A DNA stretch of 64,000 bases from JBCDCE01 sp039182515 (GCA_039182515.1 JBCDCE010000007.1:1-64000), one strand, 5' to 3'; shown: positions 29,779 to 40,007, counted from the stretch's first letter. Notes: a model not told the origin generated them from the sequence alone. Numbers and translations are program-made.

Positions 29779-30179
29779 ACTGAGCCGACGCCCCCTCCGC
29801 GAAGGTGATCGTGACGTGATCTAAGCGTTATGATACCCATTGAAATACCTATGAGAATAGAGGCGATTGCGAACGTTTGGTAGGTAAACTTTTAAGGACT
29901 TTTCCCGCCACCTTTAAAAGGATCTTATGAGAATCGCCTGAAAATAAAGGGTGGTTGGGAGAGGGATGCTTCAAGCTCAATTCGAAGCTGATTTTACGCC
30001 TATTCCAAGTTGCACCTGGCGCGTTTTTACAGAGTTTTCCTAGGTGTACGGTCGCCTGGGGAGGGTCGATAGAGCGCAAAAAAAGCTGTTCTGGAGCCTT
30101 GCGGAAAATATCTGCTAAACGCCCTTATTGAAAATCGCTGCGTTCGCTACGAACGTCTGCACTTGCGTTGAGAAAGGCG
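29779..30179. other. 400-base gap with nested inverted repeats
   Basis: No gene seen. Between 29861 and 29939 two inverted repeats are nested: AGGCGATT (29861-29868) with AATCGCCT (29932-29939), and inside it CTTTTAAGG (29889-29897) with CCTTTAAAAG (29911-29920, one bulge). This could fold as a small RNA or be a rearranged operator; no T run follows. The remaining sequence shows no ORF of note. Confidence 0.45.
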
Positions 30180-30572
30180 TCACTCTTTTGATGCGTAGCA
30201 AACAGCTTGTAGCTTGTTCCCATCCGGATCACGCACATAGGCAGCGTAGTAATTCTCGCCGTACTGCGGGCGTGGCCCTGGCTCGCCTTCGGTGCGTCCG
30301 CCCAGACGCAGCGCTGCTTCATGGAAGTCCCTTACGCTTTGCTTTGAATCTGCGACAAAAGCCACATGTGTGCCATTTCCCCAAGTTGCCGGGCGGCCAT
30401 CTTCAGGTGTGTAGAGATAAACTGTTGGCATGCCGCCTTTCTCGTATGCCGGCGGCTTGCCCGGCGGTTTTGGCAGCCGATTAAAGCCGAGCACGCCAAG
30501 AACCTCATCGTAAAAGCGACCAGATCGTTCTGGGTCGTTAGTTCCAAATGTGATGTGGCTAATGACAGACAT
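30180..30572 (-). CDS. VOC family protein (glyoxalase/dioxygenase fold)
   Basis: 130-residue single-domain vicinal oxygen chelate protein. The fold is shown by SHITFGTNDPERSGRFYDEVLGVLGF at the N-terminus and YYAAYVRDPDGNKLQAVCY at the C-terminus, where the histidine and aspartate-glutamate-like positions (H, D) of the metal site are partly kept. Similar proteins include glyoxalase I and glutathione-linked resistance proteins; function here is open. The ATG at 30572 has AAGGAG eight bases upstream. Confidence 0.87.
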   Translation of the reverse strand: MSVISHITFGTNDPERSGRFYDEVLGVLGFNRLPKPPGKPPAYEKGGMPTVYLYTPEDGRPATWGNGTHVAFVADSKQSVRDFHEAALRLGGRTEGEPGPRPQYGENYYAAYVRDPDGNKLQAVCYASKE

Positions 30573-30930
30573 GCGGAATGCTCTCCTTACCAGAAAAGAA
30601 TAAAACAAGAACACTTGCATTGCAATCTCTGGGAAGGAGCGAGTGATGTCACCCAAGAAGCCGCCCTTCTCGCAACTGCAGAAAAGCTCAGCTTGTTCGC
30701 ATTCTACCAGTTCGCTGGTTTTTGGGAGACGAGAAAATCGATGGAAGCTGGCACTGATTGAAGGACGTCATTAAGTAACCAGTGAAAGCAATCTTAGGTT
30801 TCAAAAGTGGGGTCGTGTCGATCTGGCGGCGATTCGTCTTCTTTTGATCAACGCCTTTTGAGCTGGACTACTCTTTGTCTGCCAGTCGTGAGCGACCTCA
30901 GCCTTTTATGCACTTAGATAGTCGCGAGCT
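30573..30930. other. Gap with a weak small-ORF candidate
   Basis: No convincing gene. At 30646-30774 (+) there is a 42-codon ORF starting MSPKKPPFSQ with AAGGAG six bases upstream of its ATG, but the peptide has no recognised features and another frame over the same bases is equally open. No terminator or promoter was identified. Confidence 0.25.
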
Positions 30931-31809
30931 TTACACCTCATCGCGGCAGAGCGCTTGGCTCAAGCAATGAACACCACCGCCACCCAAGGTGAACATCGAC
31001 ATGTCCGGATCGTATACCTCAAAGCCCAGGCTGCGCATCTTGGCGTTGAGATCATCAGCTCCGGCCATGGACAGAACCTTTGCGTCCCCCAAAGCCACGA
31101 GATTCACGCCTAAGTTCTTGGCCTCCCGGTAGGAAACTTCAACAATCTCGATCCCCCATCCGCGGACAATCTCCACCAGCCAGGGCTCCATCGCATCAAC
31201 GCAAGCCACAGCAAGGTTTTCGGCCAAGGGCACAATCAATCCGTCCATATGGACAAATTCACGGCTGATGGGCGCCACCACCGCGTCCCAGCCTTCTGCC
31301 CGTACCCATTCGGCAACCTGCTCGCTGCCCTCTTTTTCCGAGCGTTCTCCGCAATAGCCAATAAGAACACGGCCCGGGGCAATGATATTGAAGTCGCCCC
31401 CTTCAAAATGCCCAGCGGTCGCAAAATTCCAAATGGGGATACCGTTGTCTTGGTAAAACTGGATCGCGGTCACGTAGTCGGCGCGGCGGCATTTCAACTG
31501 CATATGGCAGATCAAAGCGCCCCAAGGGGTCATGGCAGAACTGTCGCGTGCAAAGAAATTGCGATGGAGCGCTTCGCTTGGCTCAAGGTAGTGGCAGGTC
31601 ACCCCGTTCTCTTCGTAGATGCTGACCATTTCGGCATGTTGCTTCATGGCGAGCTGCAGATCGAACCGATGGCCGGTCTTTTCTGCGTTCGCAAGTGTGC
31701 GGCCAATCAAGGGCCCCGCTTCCACCCACCTGTAGTATTCAGGCTTTCCCAAAAGCACGTGATGCAGCTTGGCGTAGTCGTTGTTGATGCCCCAAGTAGA
31801 AAGCGCCAT
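30931..31809 (-). CDS. Amidinohydrolase (dimethylarginine dimethylaminohydrolase-like)
   Basis: 292-residue enzyme of the guanidino-modifying family that includes arginine deiminase, DDAH and amidinotransferases. Catalytic residues are recognisable: the acidic segment GHFEGGDFN, the histidine in REFVHMDGLI and the nucleophilic cysteine in GGGGVHCLSQALCRDE near the C-terminus. Closest to N,N-dimethylarginine hydrolases of marine bacteria, giving citrulline and dimethylamine. Specificity cannot be settled by eye. Alone, 110 bases after a small LuxR-type gene on the same strand. Confidence 0.85.
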   Translation of the reverse strand: MALSTWGINNDYAKLHHVLLGKPEYYRWVEAGPLIGRTLANAEKTGHRFDLQLAMKQHAEMVSIYEENGVTCHYLEPSEALHRNFFARDSSAMTPWGALICHMQLKCRRADYVTAIQFYQDNGIPIWNFATAGHFEGGDFNIIAPGRVLIGYCGERSEKEGSEQVAEWVRAEGWDAVVAPISREFVHMDGLIVPLAENLAVACVDAMEPWLVEIVRGWGIEIVEVSYREAKNLGVNLVALGDAKVLSMAGADDLNAKMRSLGFEVYDPDMSMFTLGGGGVHCLSQALCRDEV

Positions 31810-31919
31810 GTCTTTGATCCTAGCCTGTTTTTAGCATCGAAATACGACGCTGAGATCACAGGAGAAGTCAACTCCCTGCGCTTACTAACGGCCAATACAA
31901 CGGCAAACAGAAGTGCGGC

Positions 31920-32243
31920 TCAGATCTGCGCGGAAAATTTAGGAAGCGTAAAAGCCTGGGAGGCCGATTTAAGTTGCGAAAGATCCCGAGCCTCAAGCTG
32001 TTTCATAATGGTGCGCACCATCATTCTCACAGTTGTGAGCTTGAGCTCCGTTCTCATAGAGATTTGGTAGGCCGTGAAGTCTTGCGTTATGCCCGCCAGG
32101 ATGAGCTTTTCCAGCGCCGTCAATTGTCCTGGATCAGGTTGGCTGAGCTGCACCAATGCTTTGTCCTCAGCAAGCAAAAGATGGTGCAAGACTGGGTCAG
32201 CTGACATCTGTGATGGCGTATCGGGCAATACTGTATCTAACAA
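31920..32243 (-). CDS. Small LuxR/GerE-type DNA-binding protein
   Basis: 107-residue protein that is little more than a helix-turn-helix of the LuxR C-terminal class: LTALEKLILAGITQDFTAYQISMRTELKLTTVRMMVRTIMKQLEAR (residues 42-86, in pieces). No receiver or autoinducer domain. The start is a TTG with TTAAGGA seven bases upstream; the ATG at 32207 lacks a ribosome site. It lies upstream of the amidinohydrolase in the same direction and may regulate it. Confidence 0.7.
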   Translation of the reverse strand: MLDTVLPDTPSQMSADPVLHHLLLAEDKALVQLSQPDPGQLTALEKLILAGITQDFTAYQISMRTELKLTTVRMMVRTIMKQLEARDLSQLKSASQAFTLPKFSAQI

Positions 32244-32395
32244 AGGGGCGTCCTTAACCTGCGCCCCCTTAGATCACTTTAGCGTCTCAGATCCAGAGCC
32301 GGGAAACCCATCTGGATAGGCCTCCCTCTCTTTCGCATAGGTGCCTGTGCTGCGAGATCTGTGCACCAAAAAGACCACAGCCCCAAGACAGCCGC

Positions 32396-33313
32396 CTAGG
32401 TTTTCAGGTTCGGAATGATCTGCTTTTTGCGGCTCATAACGCCGGGCAAAACAACACTGTCGCCAGAGACAGAGGCGCCAAAACTCTTTTCGGCCACGGT
32501 CTTTGTGAGTGCGTTGGGAATGAGCATTGTGGCTTCTTCATTGAGAATATCCACAACAAACAAAAGCACCTGATCGACGCCGTCTTCACTGGCGACCTGG
32601 CCCATGCTCTCCATCAGCGAGGCTTTGCGGTCCAGAACAATTTTCGGCGCTGTGGTTTCCAAAACACTGACCCGGAACTTGGTGCCATCAACAGCGTATT
32701 CCTTGCTGTCCATGCGCAGAAGCTCGGCGTCTGAAAAGGCAGAAACGTCTGATTTCGCCGCGAACATCTCATCGGCATAAGCGTCCATTTCGAGCCCCAG
32801 ATCGGCGGCCAGGCTTTCAGCAAGCGCTTTGTCTGTTGGGGTGGTCGTGGGCGAACGGAAAGCCAGAGTGTCGCTCAGAATGCAGGAGAGCATCGCGCCT
32901 TTGATTGCTTCTGGCATATGTGCCGCATGCGCGCCCATCAAATCGTGCATGATGGTCGCCGTGCAGGCGAGAGGGCGAATGGTGATGTCGATGGGCCCTT
33001 TGGTCTCAAGGCCACCGGTCAGCTTGTGGTGATCGATCACGGCCTGCACATCCGCATCGTTGATCGACGCGGGCAGTTCGGCGGGGTTGTTTGTGTCGAC
33101 GATGATGCAGGGCTGATCTTCCGCCACATCTTCGATGATCTCCGGTTTAGGCAAACTCCAGCGCTCCAAAACGAAGGCCGCTTCTGTATTGGGCTCGCCC
33201 AAAAGGACGGCTTTGCTGTCGCCGCTTTGATGGTTGAGAAACCATTCCCAAATCAGGGCAGAACCTGTGGTGTCTGTGTCGGGAGATTTGTGACCGAAGA
33301 TAAGGGTCGTCAT
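32396..33313 (-). CDS. ppaC: Manganese-dependent inorganic pyrophosphatase (family II)
   Basis: 305-residue DHH-family phosphatase that hydrolyses pyrophosphate in the cytoplasm. Metal-binding motifs are FGHKSPDTDT at the N-terminus, VDTNN, VIDHHK and SDTLAFRSPT. The C-terminal DHHA2 part ends SRKKQIIPNL, the substrate-binding SRKKQ loop. Single gene. Confidence 0.94.
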   Translation of the reverse strand: MTTLIFGHKSPDTDTTGSALIWEWFLNHQSGDSKAVLLGEPNTEAAFVLERWSLPKPEIIEDVAEDQPCIIVDTNNPAELPASINDADVQAVIDHHKLTGGLETKGPIDITIRPLACTATIMHDLMGAHAAHMPEAIKGAMLSCILSDTLAFRSPTTTPTDKALAESLAADLGLEMDAYADEMFAAKSDVSAFSDAELLRMDSKEYAVDGTKFRVSVLETTAPKIVLDRKASLMESMGQVASEDGVDQVLLFVVDILNEEATMLIPNALTKTVAEKSFGASVSGDSVVLPGVMSRKKQIIPNLKT

Positions 33314-33435
33314 GCGCCGCGTCCTAAGTACGAAATTATAATTGCCCGCCTCTTAAATTGAATGGCTCGGTATGTCACGCGTTCAAAAATGCTGATCATT
33401 GGTGACCAAAAATACAGAATGTACACCCGTCCAGG

Positions 33436-34317
33436 TTAGTCGATACCAGCCGTAAAGCCGCCCTGTACCATAATGTCGTCAAACACGTCACTTGACCCCG
33501 ATCCAATGAAATTACCCGCAACGGTTTGCGCGGTAGAACCATAAAACTGCCCTTGGAGGCTCGCGCTGTCGACGACCCCGTTTGAGGAATTCGCTCCTGT
33601 GAACTGAACCGTGACGTCCGGATTGAACGTATTTCCGGTGAATTGCGTTTCTGGAAAGGCGATCAAGAGGGAGGGGAATTCGAACTCTGAGCTAGCGCTG
33701 CCACGATCCGAAAGCTCAACTTGGCCTTGAATTGTGTTGCTGTCGAAATTTACGGTAAAGTTTGCTGATCCACTACCAAAACTGTCAAAATACCCGCTGG
33801 CGCGCGCAGAGGCGAAAGCCGCGCCGGAATAGGTGGCAAGCCCAGTTCGAAGGCCTAAGGTCTCGGCGCTTGAGTTGAACCCCAAATGGCTCCATCCGCC
33901 CACAAATTCGTCCAAACCTCCATCGTAGACTTGGGTGTAGATTGCATCTGCATTTGAGTAGTTTGAGCCTAAACCAACAAGGAAAAATCGCAATTGGCCG
34001 ATGTCTGCCGTAAACGGGTCGTCCGATCCCGGTGTCCTGGTGAGCGTTGCGGTTTTTCCGTCAATTGTGAGGGATAAGCTGTCATTATCAATCAATGTGA
34101 CTGAAATATCTACTTCGCCAGCAGATGGCGTTCCTTCTATTATTCGAATGGTCGAATTCTTCATTGTGGAGAACGTCTGACCAATTTCGATTTGATCGCC
34201 TGTCTGCGCAAAACCCGATCCAGCAATGGGCGCCGTTTCGGTAACGGGGCCCGTTGAGCTTCCACCGCCACAGGCCGACAAGCCAACCAGGGCCAAAAAT
34301 CCCAAACCACCGCGCAT
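33436..34317 (-). CDS. TbpB-like beta-barrel lipoprotein 1
   Basis: 293-residue outer membrane lipoprotein resembling the barrel lobe of transferrin-binding protein B. The start at 34317 gives MRGGLGFLALVGLSACGGGSS with lipobox LSAC and a run of glycines as in many surface lipoproteins. The C-terminal half has TATYSGAAF-like strands and GQFYGSTAQTVAGNF, typical of this family. Such proteins are often exported to the surface by a Slam (DUF560) partner; none is in the window. Ligand unknown; need not be transferrin. First of three tandem genes. Confidence 0.8.
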   Translation of the reverse strand: MRGGLGFLALVGLSACGGGSSTGPVTETAPIAGSGFAQTGDQIEIGQTFSTMKNSTIRIIEGTPSAGEVDISVTLIDNDSLSLTIDGKTATLTRTPGSDDPFTADIGQLRFFLVGLGSNYSNADAIYTQVYDGGLDEFVGGWSHLGFNSSAETLGLRTGLATYSGAAFASARASGYFDSFGSGSANFTVNFDSNTIQGQVELSDRGSASSEFEFPSLLIAFPETQFTGNTFNPDVTVQFTGANSSNGVVDSASLQGQFYGSTAQTVAGNFIGSGSSDVFDDIMVQGGFTAGID

Positions 34318-34565
34318 GACAAACACCCCCAAGTAAACTCACCACCCGGCAGTTTAGGCGGACTTTTGCTGATTAAAAGGAGGCTGAGCCAACGAATGGT
34401 TCTTTTGGTTGTACTTTTCTTGCCTCTTCAAGCGCACTGGTTGAGTTCTCAAGTGGGTCCAGGCCTATCCATATTGCTTGGACGACACCGAACGACGAGG
34501 TTGGTTTCATGCCCAAGTGCAACTGTCTTCTAAACAAATCAGGTCGTCTCTATCACCCAGGAAGG

Positions 34566-35420
34566 CTACTGTGCTGCAATAAACCCGCCTTGCACGACAA
34601 GATTGGGATCAAGTGTTGAGCCCGCTCCCGCTGCGAACGTACCGCCAACGCGCACCCCGTTGGGGCCGAAGAAGGTACCATTCAAGGTGCCAGGATCCAC
34701 TGTGACACCATTCGGATTTGGACCGGTGATAAGGGTCGTGATCGTGGTCTCAAAGCCGTTCCCATCCATCATGGTTGGGTTGATTGTGACTGTGGCGTTA
34801 GGAATGCCGCCCAGATCGTCAGCCACGCCATTAATATCTTCCAAAATCATCGAGCCATTGATGATGTCCGTGTCAAAATCCGCATTAAGCTGGATGGATC
34901 CGCCGCCCAATTCACCGCTAGTTGAACTATAAGCATCAAACCGGACCTGCCCTGTATAGGTCACAGAACCATTCAACGCGTTAATTTCATTCGGGTCCGT
35001 GTCAAACCCCCAGTGAACATACCCGGCGGTTCTTTCGCCCGTGACCGTATTGAAGAGCAAAAGCCATCCATACTCGAGATCGTCATAGCTTAGCTGTTCG
35101 GGGTAAAAGCGAGCATCGACGTTTCCGTTAGAGCCTTCATAACGACTGCCGTTTACGGCAACAACATAAGTGACGCCATCGACCACGAAGGTGAGTTCTG
35201 TTGTGCCGCTCACTTCTAGGCTCACATCAGCCGTGGTGAAATCCGGCGCATTGTTGCGCGATGTTATGAGTTGGAAAGGGCGCGGGCGAGACTCGTAGTT
35301 CACAAAAATCTGGCTGCCAGGTTCTGCGTAACCTGATGTTGAAAGGCTTGCGGTGGTGCCGCCGCCACCGCCACAAGCCGCCAAGCTCAGAAGTCCAATT
35401 CCACAAAAAATCGCACGCAT
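34566..35420 (-). CDS. TbpB-like beta-barrel lipoprotein 2
   Basis: 284-residue relative of the flanking genes. The lipoprotein signal MRAIFCGIGLLSLAACGGGGG has lipobox LAAC. Barrel-like features are GYVHWGFDTDPNEINALNGSVTYTGQV and GTFFGPNGVRVGGTFAAGAG near the end. Identity to the neighbours is low outside these motifs, so the duplication is old or the ligand-binding surface evolves fast. Spacing of about 250 bases on each side suggests separate promoters. Confidence 0.8.
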   Translation of the reverse strand: MRAIFCGIGLLSLAACGGGGGTTASLSTSGYAEPGSQIFVNYESRPRPFQLITSRNNAPDFTTADVSLEVSGTTELTFVVDGVTYVVAVNGSRYEGSNGNVDARFYPEQLSYDDLEYGWLLLFNTVTGERTAGYVHWGFDTDPNEINALNGSVTYTGQVRFDAYSSTSGELGGGSIQLNADFDTDIINGSMILEDINGVADDLGGIPNATVTINPTMMDGNGFETTITTLITGPNPNGVTVDPGTLNGTFFGPNGVRVGGTFAAGAGSTLDPNLVVQGGFIAAQ

Positions 35421-35510
35421 AATGCTGCCCCCAACGTTACCACTTAAAGGCGAAATTAGGCGAATTTCAGCCGAAGACAACAGGTATAAGTGCGAAGATA
35501 GCGCTTTTTG

Positions 35511-36431
35511 TTATTGTTCCACGCCAAGAAAATTACCTTGGATAATCAAATCTGTTGTGCCGTCTTGCGTGCCTGTGAAGGTAAACTCGCCGCCCACGTT
35601 TTGAGCTGTGGGTCCGTAGAAGGTGGCATCATAGTTGTTTTGACCAAAAGCCCCAACAATGGTGGTCGTGGACGCATCAAACCGTGGGCTGATGGTGCCA
35701 GAAGCGCCATTTCCGGCGATAGGCGCAGGGTCAAAGTCAATGTCGAAGACCGATACGGTTGGGGCTCCAACCAATGGCGCGGAAAACCGTGCAGTGCCGG
35801 ACAAAGTGTTGGTGTCAAAATCAGCTGTAAAGGTGGCTGTGCCAGCAACACGGCTCAGCCTTACCACCGAAGAGTTTTGATCTCGGTCGAAAAGGGCAGC
35901 TTCGCTGTTTCCGCTGTAGGTGGCCGTGCCGGTGCGGTTGCCAACGGTGCCTTGTGAGCTTTCAAAGCCATAGAGTACATATTCCAAATCGCGGCTGATA
36001 GAGCCATTCGCCGCATCGAGAAAAGCAACACGCGCAAAATCTGTTCCGAAACGCGTTTGGAACTCAACTTCTTGATTGCCCAATTCACCTTCAAAAATCT
36101 CACCATTGAAGTTGGCAGGTGTCATGTCTTCGAGGGTAAACGTGGCGCCGTTGATTGTGAGGGTCACCGTGCGATTGCCTGACGCGTCGGTCCCCGTCAC
36201 CACGGTGATCGGCGAGTTGGGGATCGTTGCGATACCAGAGCCCGCGATAACATTGCGCTGGGCGGCGACGTTAAAGGTGTTCTGTGAATCAAAGAAAGCT
36301 GAGCTTGGGATGGTGGTCGCGGTCGTCTCTGTACCGCCCCCACCGCCGCCGCAAGCTGACAGAGCAATCAAGCCAATGAGGCCGATTGAACAACGGATGA
36401 CGGTGGTATTTAGAAGAGCCGGACTGGGCAT
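35511..36431 (-). CDS. TbpB-like beta-barrel lipoprotein 3
   Basis: 306-residue member of the same family. The signal MPSPALLNTTVIRCSIGLIGLIALSACGGGGGG is longer than usual but ends in lipobox LSAC and a glycine run. Later parts GTATYSGNSEAALF and ATFYGPTAQNVGGEFTF match the shared barrel pattern. ATG at 36431 has GAGGACA upstream. It begins the array of three, all on the minus strand. Confidence 0.82.
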   Translation of the reverse strand: MPSPALLNTTVIRCSIGLIGLIALSACGGGGGGTETTATTIPSSAFFDSQNTFNVAAQRNVIAGSGIATIPNSPITVVTGTDASGNRTVTLTINGATFTLEDMTPANFNGEIFEGELGNQEVEFQTRFGTDFARVAFLDAANGSISRDLEYVLYGFESSQGTVGNRTGTATYSGNSEAALFDRDQNSSVVRLSRVAGTATFTADFDTNTLSGTARFSAPLVGAPTVSVFDIDFDPAPIAGNGASGTISPRFDASTTTIVGAFGQNNYDATFYGPTAQNVGGEFTFTGTQDGTTDLIIQGNFLGVEQ

Positions 36432-36448
36432 GATGGTGTCCTCGTGGT

Positions 36449-36706
36449 TCAGGCCCTAACTTGGGCACTTAATACTAACGCCCGTTGTTTTGGGCACATA
36501 GGTTGCGGCAGAGCCTGCCGAAGAGATCTGGCATTCGGCAGCTGGGAGATGGCCAGCAAACTGACCGACGTTTCATCACGAAATTCCACCAAACACCATG
36601 TGTTGTTATTCGGCTCTTCGATTTTTACGGCGACTTTTTGGCAAGAATGCGGCGAAAGCCGAACTTTGATGCGCTTTTTGATCCTATCGGCGCAAGAAAC
36701 CGCCAT
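36449..36706 (-). CDS. Hypothetical basic protein (weak call)
   Basis: 85 residues from the ATG at 36706 (MAVSCADRIKKRIKVRL..), rich in arginine, proline and glutamine; four cysteines. It lies between the lipoprotein array and groES. Nothing marks it as a known family and it may be a chance ORF; the open frame extends 22 codons further upstream. Reported because no other gene covers the stretch. Confidence 0.25.
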   Translation of the reverse strand: MAVSCADRIKKRIKVRLSPHSCQKVAVKIEEPNNNTWCLVEFRDETSVSLLAISQLPNARSLRQALPQPMCPKQRALVLSAQVRA

Positions 36707-36791
36707 TGTTGCGCCAATCGCAACATTTGAGGCGGGGGGGCTGCGCAAAAAAGCGCCGAAAAAAAACTGCAAAGTGTAGGAGGTAGAGCCA

Positions 36792-36820
36792 TTGACTCGG
36801 TGCAGGGGGCTCTCTATCTG
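36792..36820 (+). promoter_or_regulatory. Sigma-70 type promoter of groESL
   Basis: TTGACT (-35, 36792-36797) and TATCTG (-10, 36815-36820) with a 17-base spacer. The CIRCE operator begins 8 bases after the -10, near the expected transcription start. Confidence 0.75.
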
Positions 36821-36827
36821 ACGCGCG

Positions 36828-36854
36828 TTAGCACTCGCTTGCCGTGAGTGCTAA
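36828..36854 (+). promoter_or_regulatory. CIRCE operator (HrcA-binding)
   Basis: Perfect TTAGCACTC-N9-GAGTGCTAA, the target of the HrcA repressor, placed 33 bases before groES. It marks heat-shock control of groESL by derepression. Confidence 0.97.
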
Positions 36855-36887
36855 GAGGAGAAACTTTGAGCTTAAGGAGCTGCAAAG

Positions 36888-37175
36888 ATGGCATTAAAAC
36901 CGCTTCATGACCGTGTTCTTGTCGAACGTACCGAAAGCGAAGAAAAAACTGCTGGTGGACTGATCATCCCCGATAGCGCGAAAGAAAAGCCTGCGGAAGG
37001 CAAGATTGTTGCCGCTGGTGAGGGCGCGCGCAAAGACAGCGGCGAGCTGATCCCAATGGCTGTATCTGAGGGCGACAAAGTGCTTTTCGGCAAATGGTCC
37101 GGCACCGAAGTGACCGTAGACGGCAAAGAGCTTCTGATCATGAAAGAAAGCGACATCCTGGGGATCCTCTCCTAA
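36888..37175 (+). CDS. groES: Co-chaperonin GroES
   Basis: 95-residue lid subunit of the GroEL chaperonin. Matches the family from [14 protein letters not shown] to [21 protein letters not shown], including the mobile loop [20 protein letters not shown]. Behind the CIRCE operator and 65 bases upstream of groEL. Confidence 0.98.
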   Translation: MALKPLHDRVLVERTESEEKTAGGLIIPDSAKEKPAEGKIVAAGEGARKDSGELIPMAVSEGDKVLFGKWSGTEVTVDGKELLIMKESDILGILS

Positions 37176-37186
37176 GCGCTTTTTGA

Positions 37187-38890
<1,704 letters not shown>

Positions 38891-38895
38891 TCACC

Positions 38896-38951
38896 GAATT
38901 GGCTCAGCCAATTCAGGGAAGGGTGACAGGTAAGTTTGCGACGCAAAACTT
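38896..38951 (+). other. Two-hairpin element after groEL
   Basis: GAATTGGCTCAGCCAATTC (38896-38914) and AAGTTTGCGACGCAAAACTT (38932-38951) form two hairpins separated by 17 bases. The same order occurs after the groEL remnant at 42344-42396, with changes that mostly keep the pairing. Possible 3' UTR structure affecting groESL mRNA stability. Confidence 0.6.
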
Positions 38952-38981
38952 GCCGCGGCCCACTCCGCCGAACATATAAGA

Positions 38982-39014
38982 AAGGGCGCCCAATTAGGCG
39001 CCCTTTTGTTTTTG
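38982..39014 (+). terminator. Terminator of groESL
   Basis: Nine-base inverted repeat AAGGGCGCC / GGCGCCCTT with a six-base loop and a T-rich tail (TTGTTTTT). Confidence 0.93.
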
Positions 39015-39103
39015 GGGAGGTGATCCAGCCCTGCACAGCGAATGACTGGAGAAACCCCAACTTGATCAATGTTGCAGTTCGTTTGGATGTCGGCCTTGAT
39101 GTG

Positions 39104-39667
39104 TTAGTAATGCTTAATTGATCGATCATAGGCAGCTAATTTGGGATGGCTGCCAGGTTGGCTGTCGACATAAACTGCGCACCATTCCGCAAGCCTCAGA
39201 CCCAAACGCCTGCACATCTCTTTTTCTGCTTCACTTCGAGGTTCTCCCGCGCAGACTGCGCCATAATGAGGCGACATCTTTGACGCGACGTAGTCAGTGA
39301 CCCCAAAGACAAGCATACCGAAATTCATAAGCAATGTTGTGAGCGCCTGGCAGGTGTGTTCTGAACCACCTCCCCATGCGCCAGAAGAGGAAAACGTGCA
39401 AGCAAGCTTGCCATCGAGTTCCCCCCAAACGTCAAAGCTGCGCTCATCCCACCACTTTTTCATGCGCCAAGATATTCCGCCGAGGTTTGTTGGAGAACCG
39501 AGGGCGAGGCCGTCCGCCCAATGGAGGTCTTCGGTTTGCGCTTGATCAATGCTTAACAAACGGACACAGACGCCCGGCACGCCGGATACTCCCTCAGCCA
39601 CCAATTCAGCCATTTTTTGGGTGTAGCCACGATTGTTGCTCTCATAGAGCACAAGCACATTCGACAC
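39104..39667 (-). CDS. WrbA/flavodoxin-like NAD(P)H quinone oxidoreductase
   Basis: 187-residue flavodoxin-fold protein, probably FMN-dependent and reducing quinones. Marks are LVLYESNNRGYTQKMAELVAEG at the start (FMN phosphate loop) and GSPTNLGGISWRMKKWWDE, SSSGAWGGGSEHTC in the body. The GTG start has GGAG nine bases upstream, inside the end of the ArsR gene, so the pair is translationally coupled. Probably a stress-induced operon under the ArsR-type regulator. Confidence 0.87.
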   Translation of the reverse strand: MSNVLVLYESNNRGYTQKMAELVAEGVSGVPGVCVRLLSIDQAQTEDLHWADGLALGSPTNLGGISWRMKKWWDERSFDVWGELDGKLACTFSSSGAWGGGSEHTCQALTTLLMNFGMLVFGVTDYVASKMSPHYGAVCAGEPRSEAEKEMCRRLGLRLAEWCAVYVDSQPGSHPKLAAYDRSIKHY

Positions 39668-39979
39668 TTAGCTATCTCCGATATCTACTTTGATGGCGTT
39701 GAGCGCAGCAGTGATTGCGGCTTCATCGCGATGAAAGAAAGTCCACTTTCCGTGACGTGCGCGGACAATGAGCCCGGCGCGCTCAAGCTGGCTTAGATAC
39801 TGCGAAACAGTTCCTTGCGACAGCTCTGATTTTTCATAAATGTAGCTGGCGCAAGCCCCAGGTAGATCGGCGTGTTCCGGCAGCGCAGCTGGAAAATACG
39901 TGCGTGGATCCTTCAGCCACTTCAACATCAAGCGGCGATGTGCATTGGCCAAGGCTCTCGTGACTTCATCAACGTCCAT
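39668..39979 (-). CDS. ArsR family winged-helix repressor
   Basis: 103-residue winged-helix regulator with SELSQGTVSQYLSQLERAGLIVRARHGKWTFFHRDE as DNA-recognition helix and wing. A CASY cysteine near the first helix might sense metal or redox state. The ATG at 39979 has no Shine-Dalgarno and lies three bases from a perfect palindrome at 39982-40007, so it may be translated from a short leader. Forms an operon with the WrbA-like gene and likely represses itself. Confidence 0.85.
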   Translation of the reverse strand: MDVDEVTRALANAHRRLMLKWLKDPRTYFPAALPEHADLPGACASYIYEKSELSQGTVSQYLSQLERAGLIVRARHGKWTFFHRDEAAITAALNAIKVDIGDS

Positions 39980-39981
39980 AG

Positions 39982-40007
39982 TTTTGATATATTGCAAAAT
40001 ATCAAAA
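39982..40007 (-). promoter_or_regulatory. Perfect palindrome, likely ArsR-type operator
   Basis: TTTTGATAT (39982-39990) and ATATCAAAA (39999-40007) form a perfect nine-base inverted repeat around an eight-base centre, immediately upstream of the regulator start. AT-rich, as in operators of the ArsR family. Confidence 0.75.
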
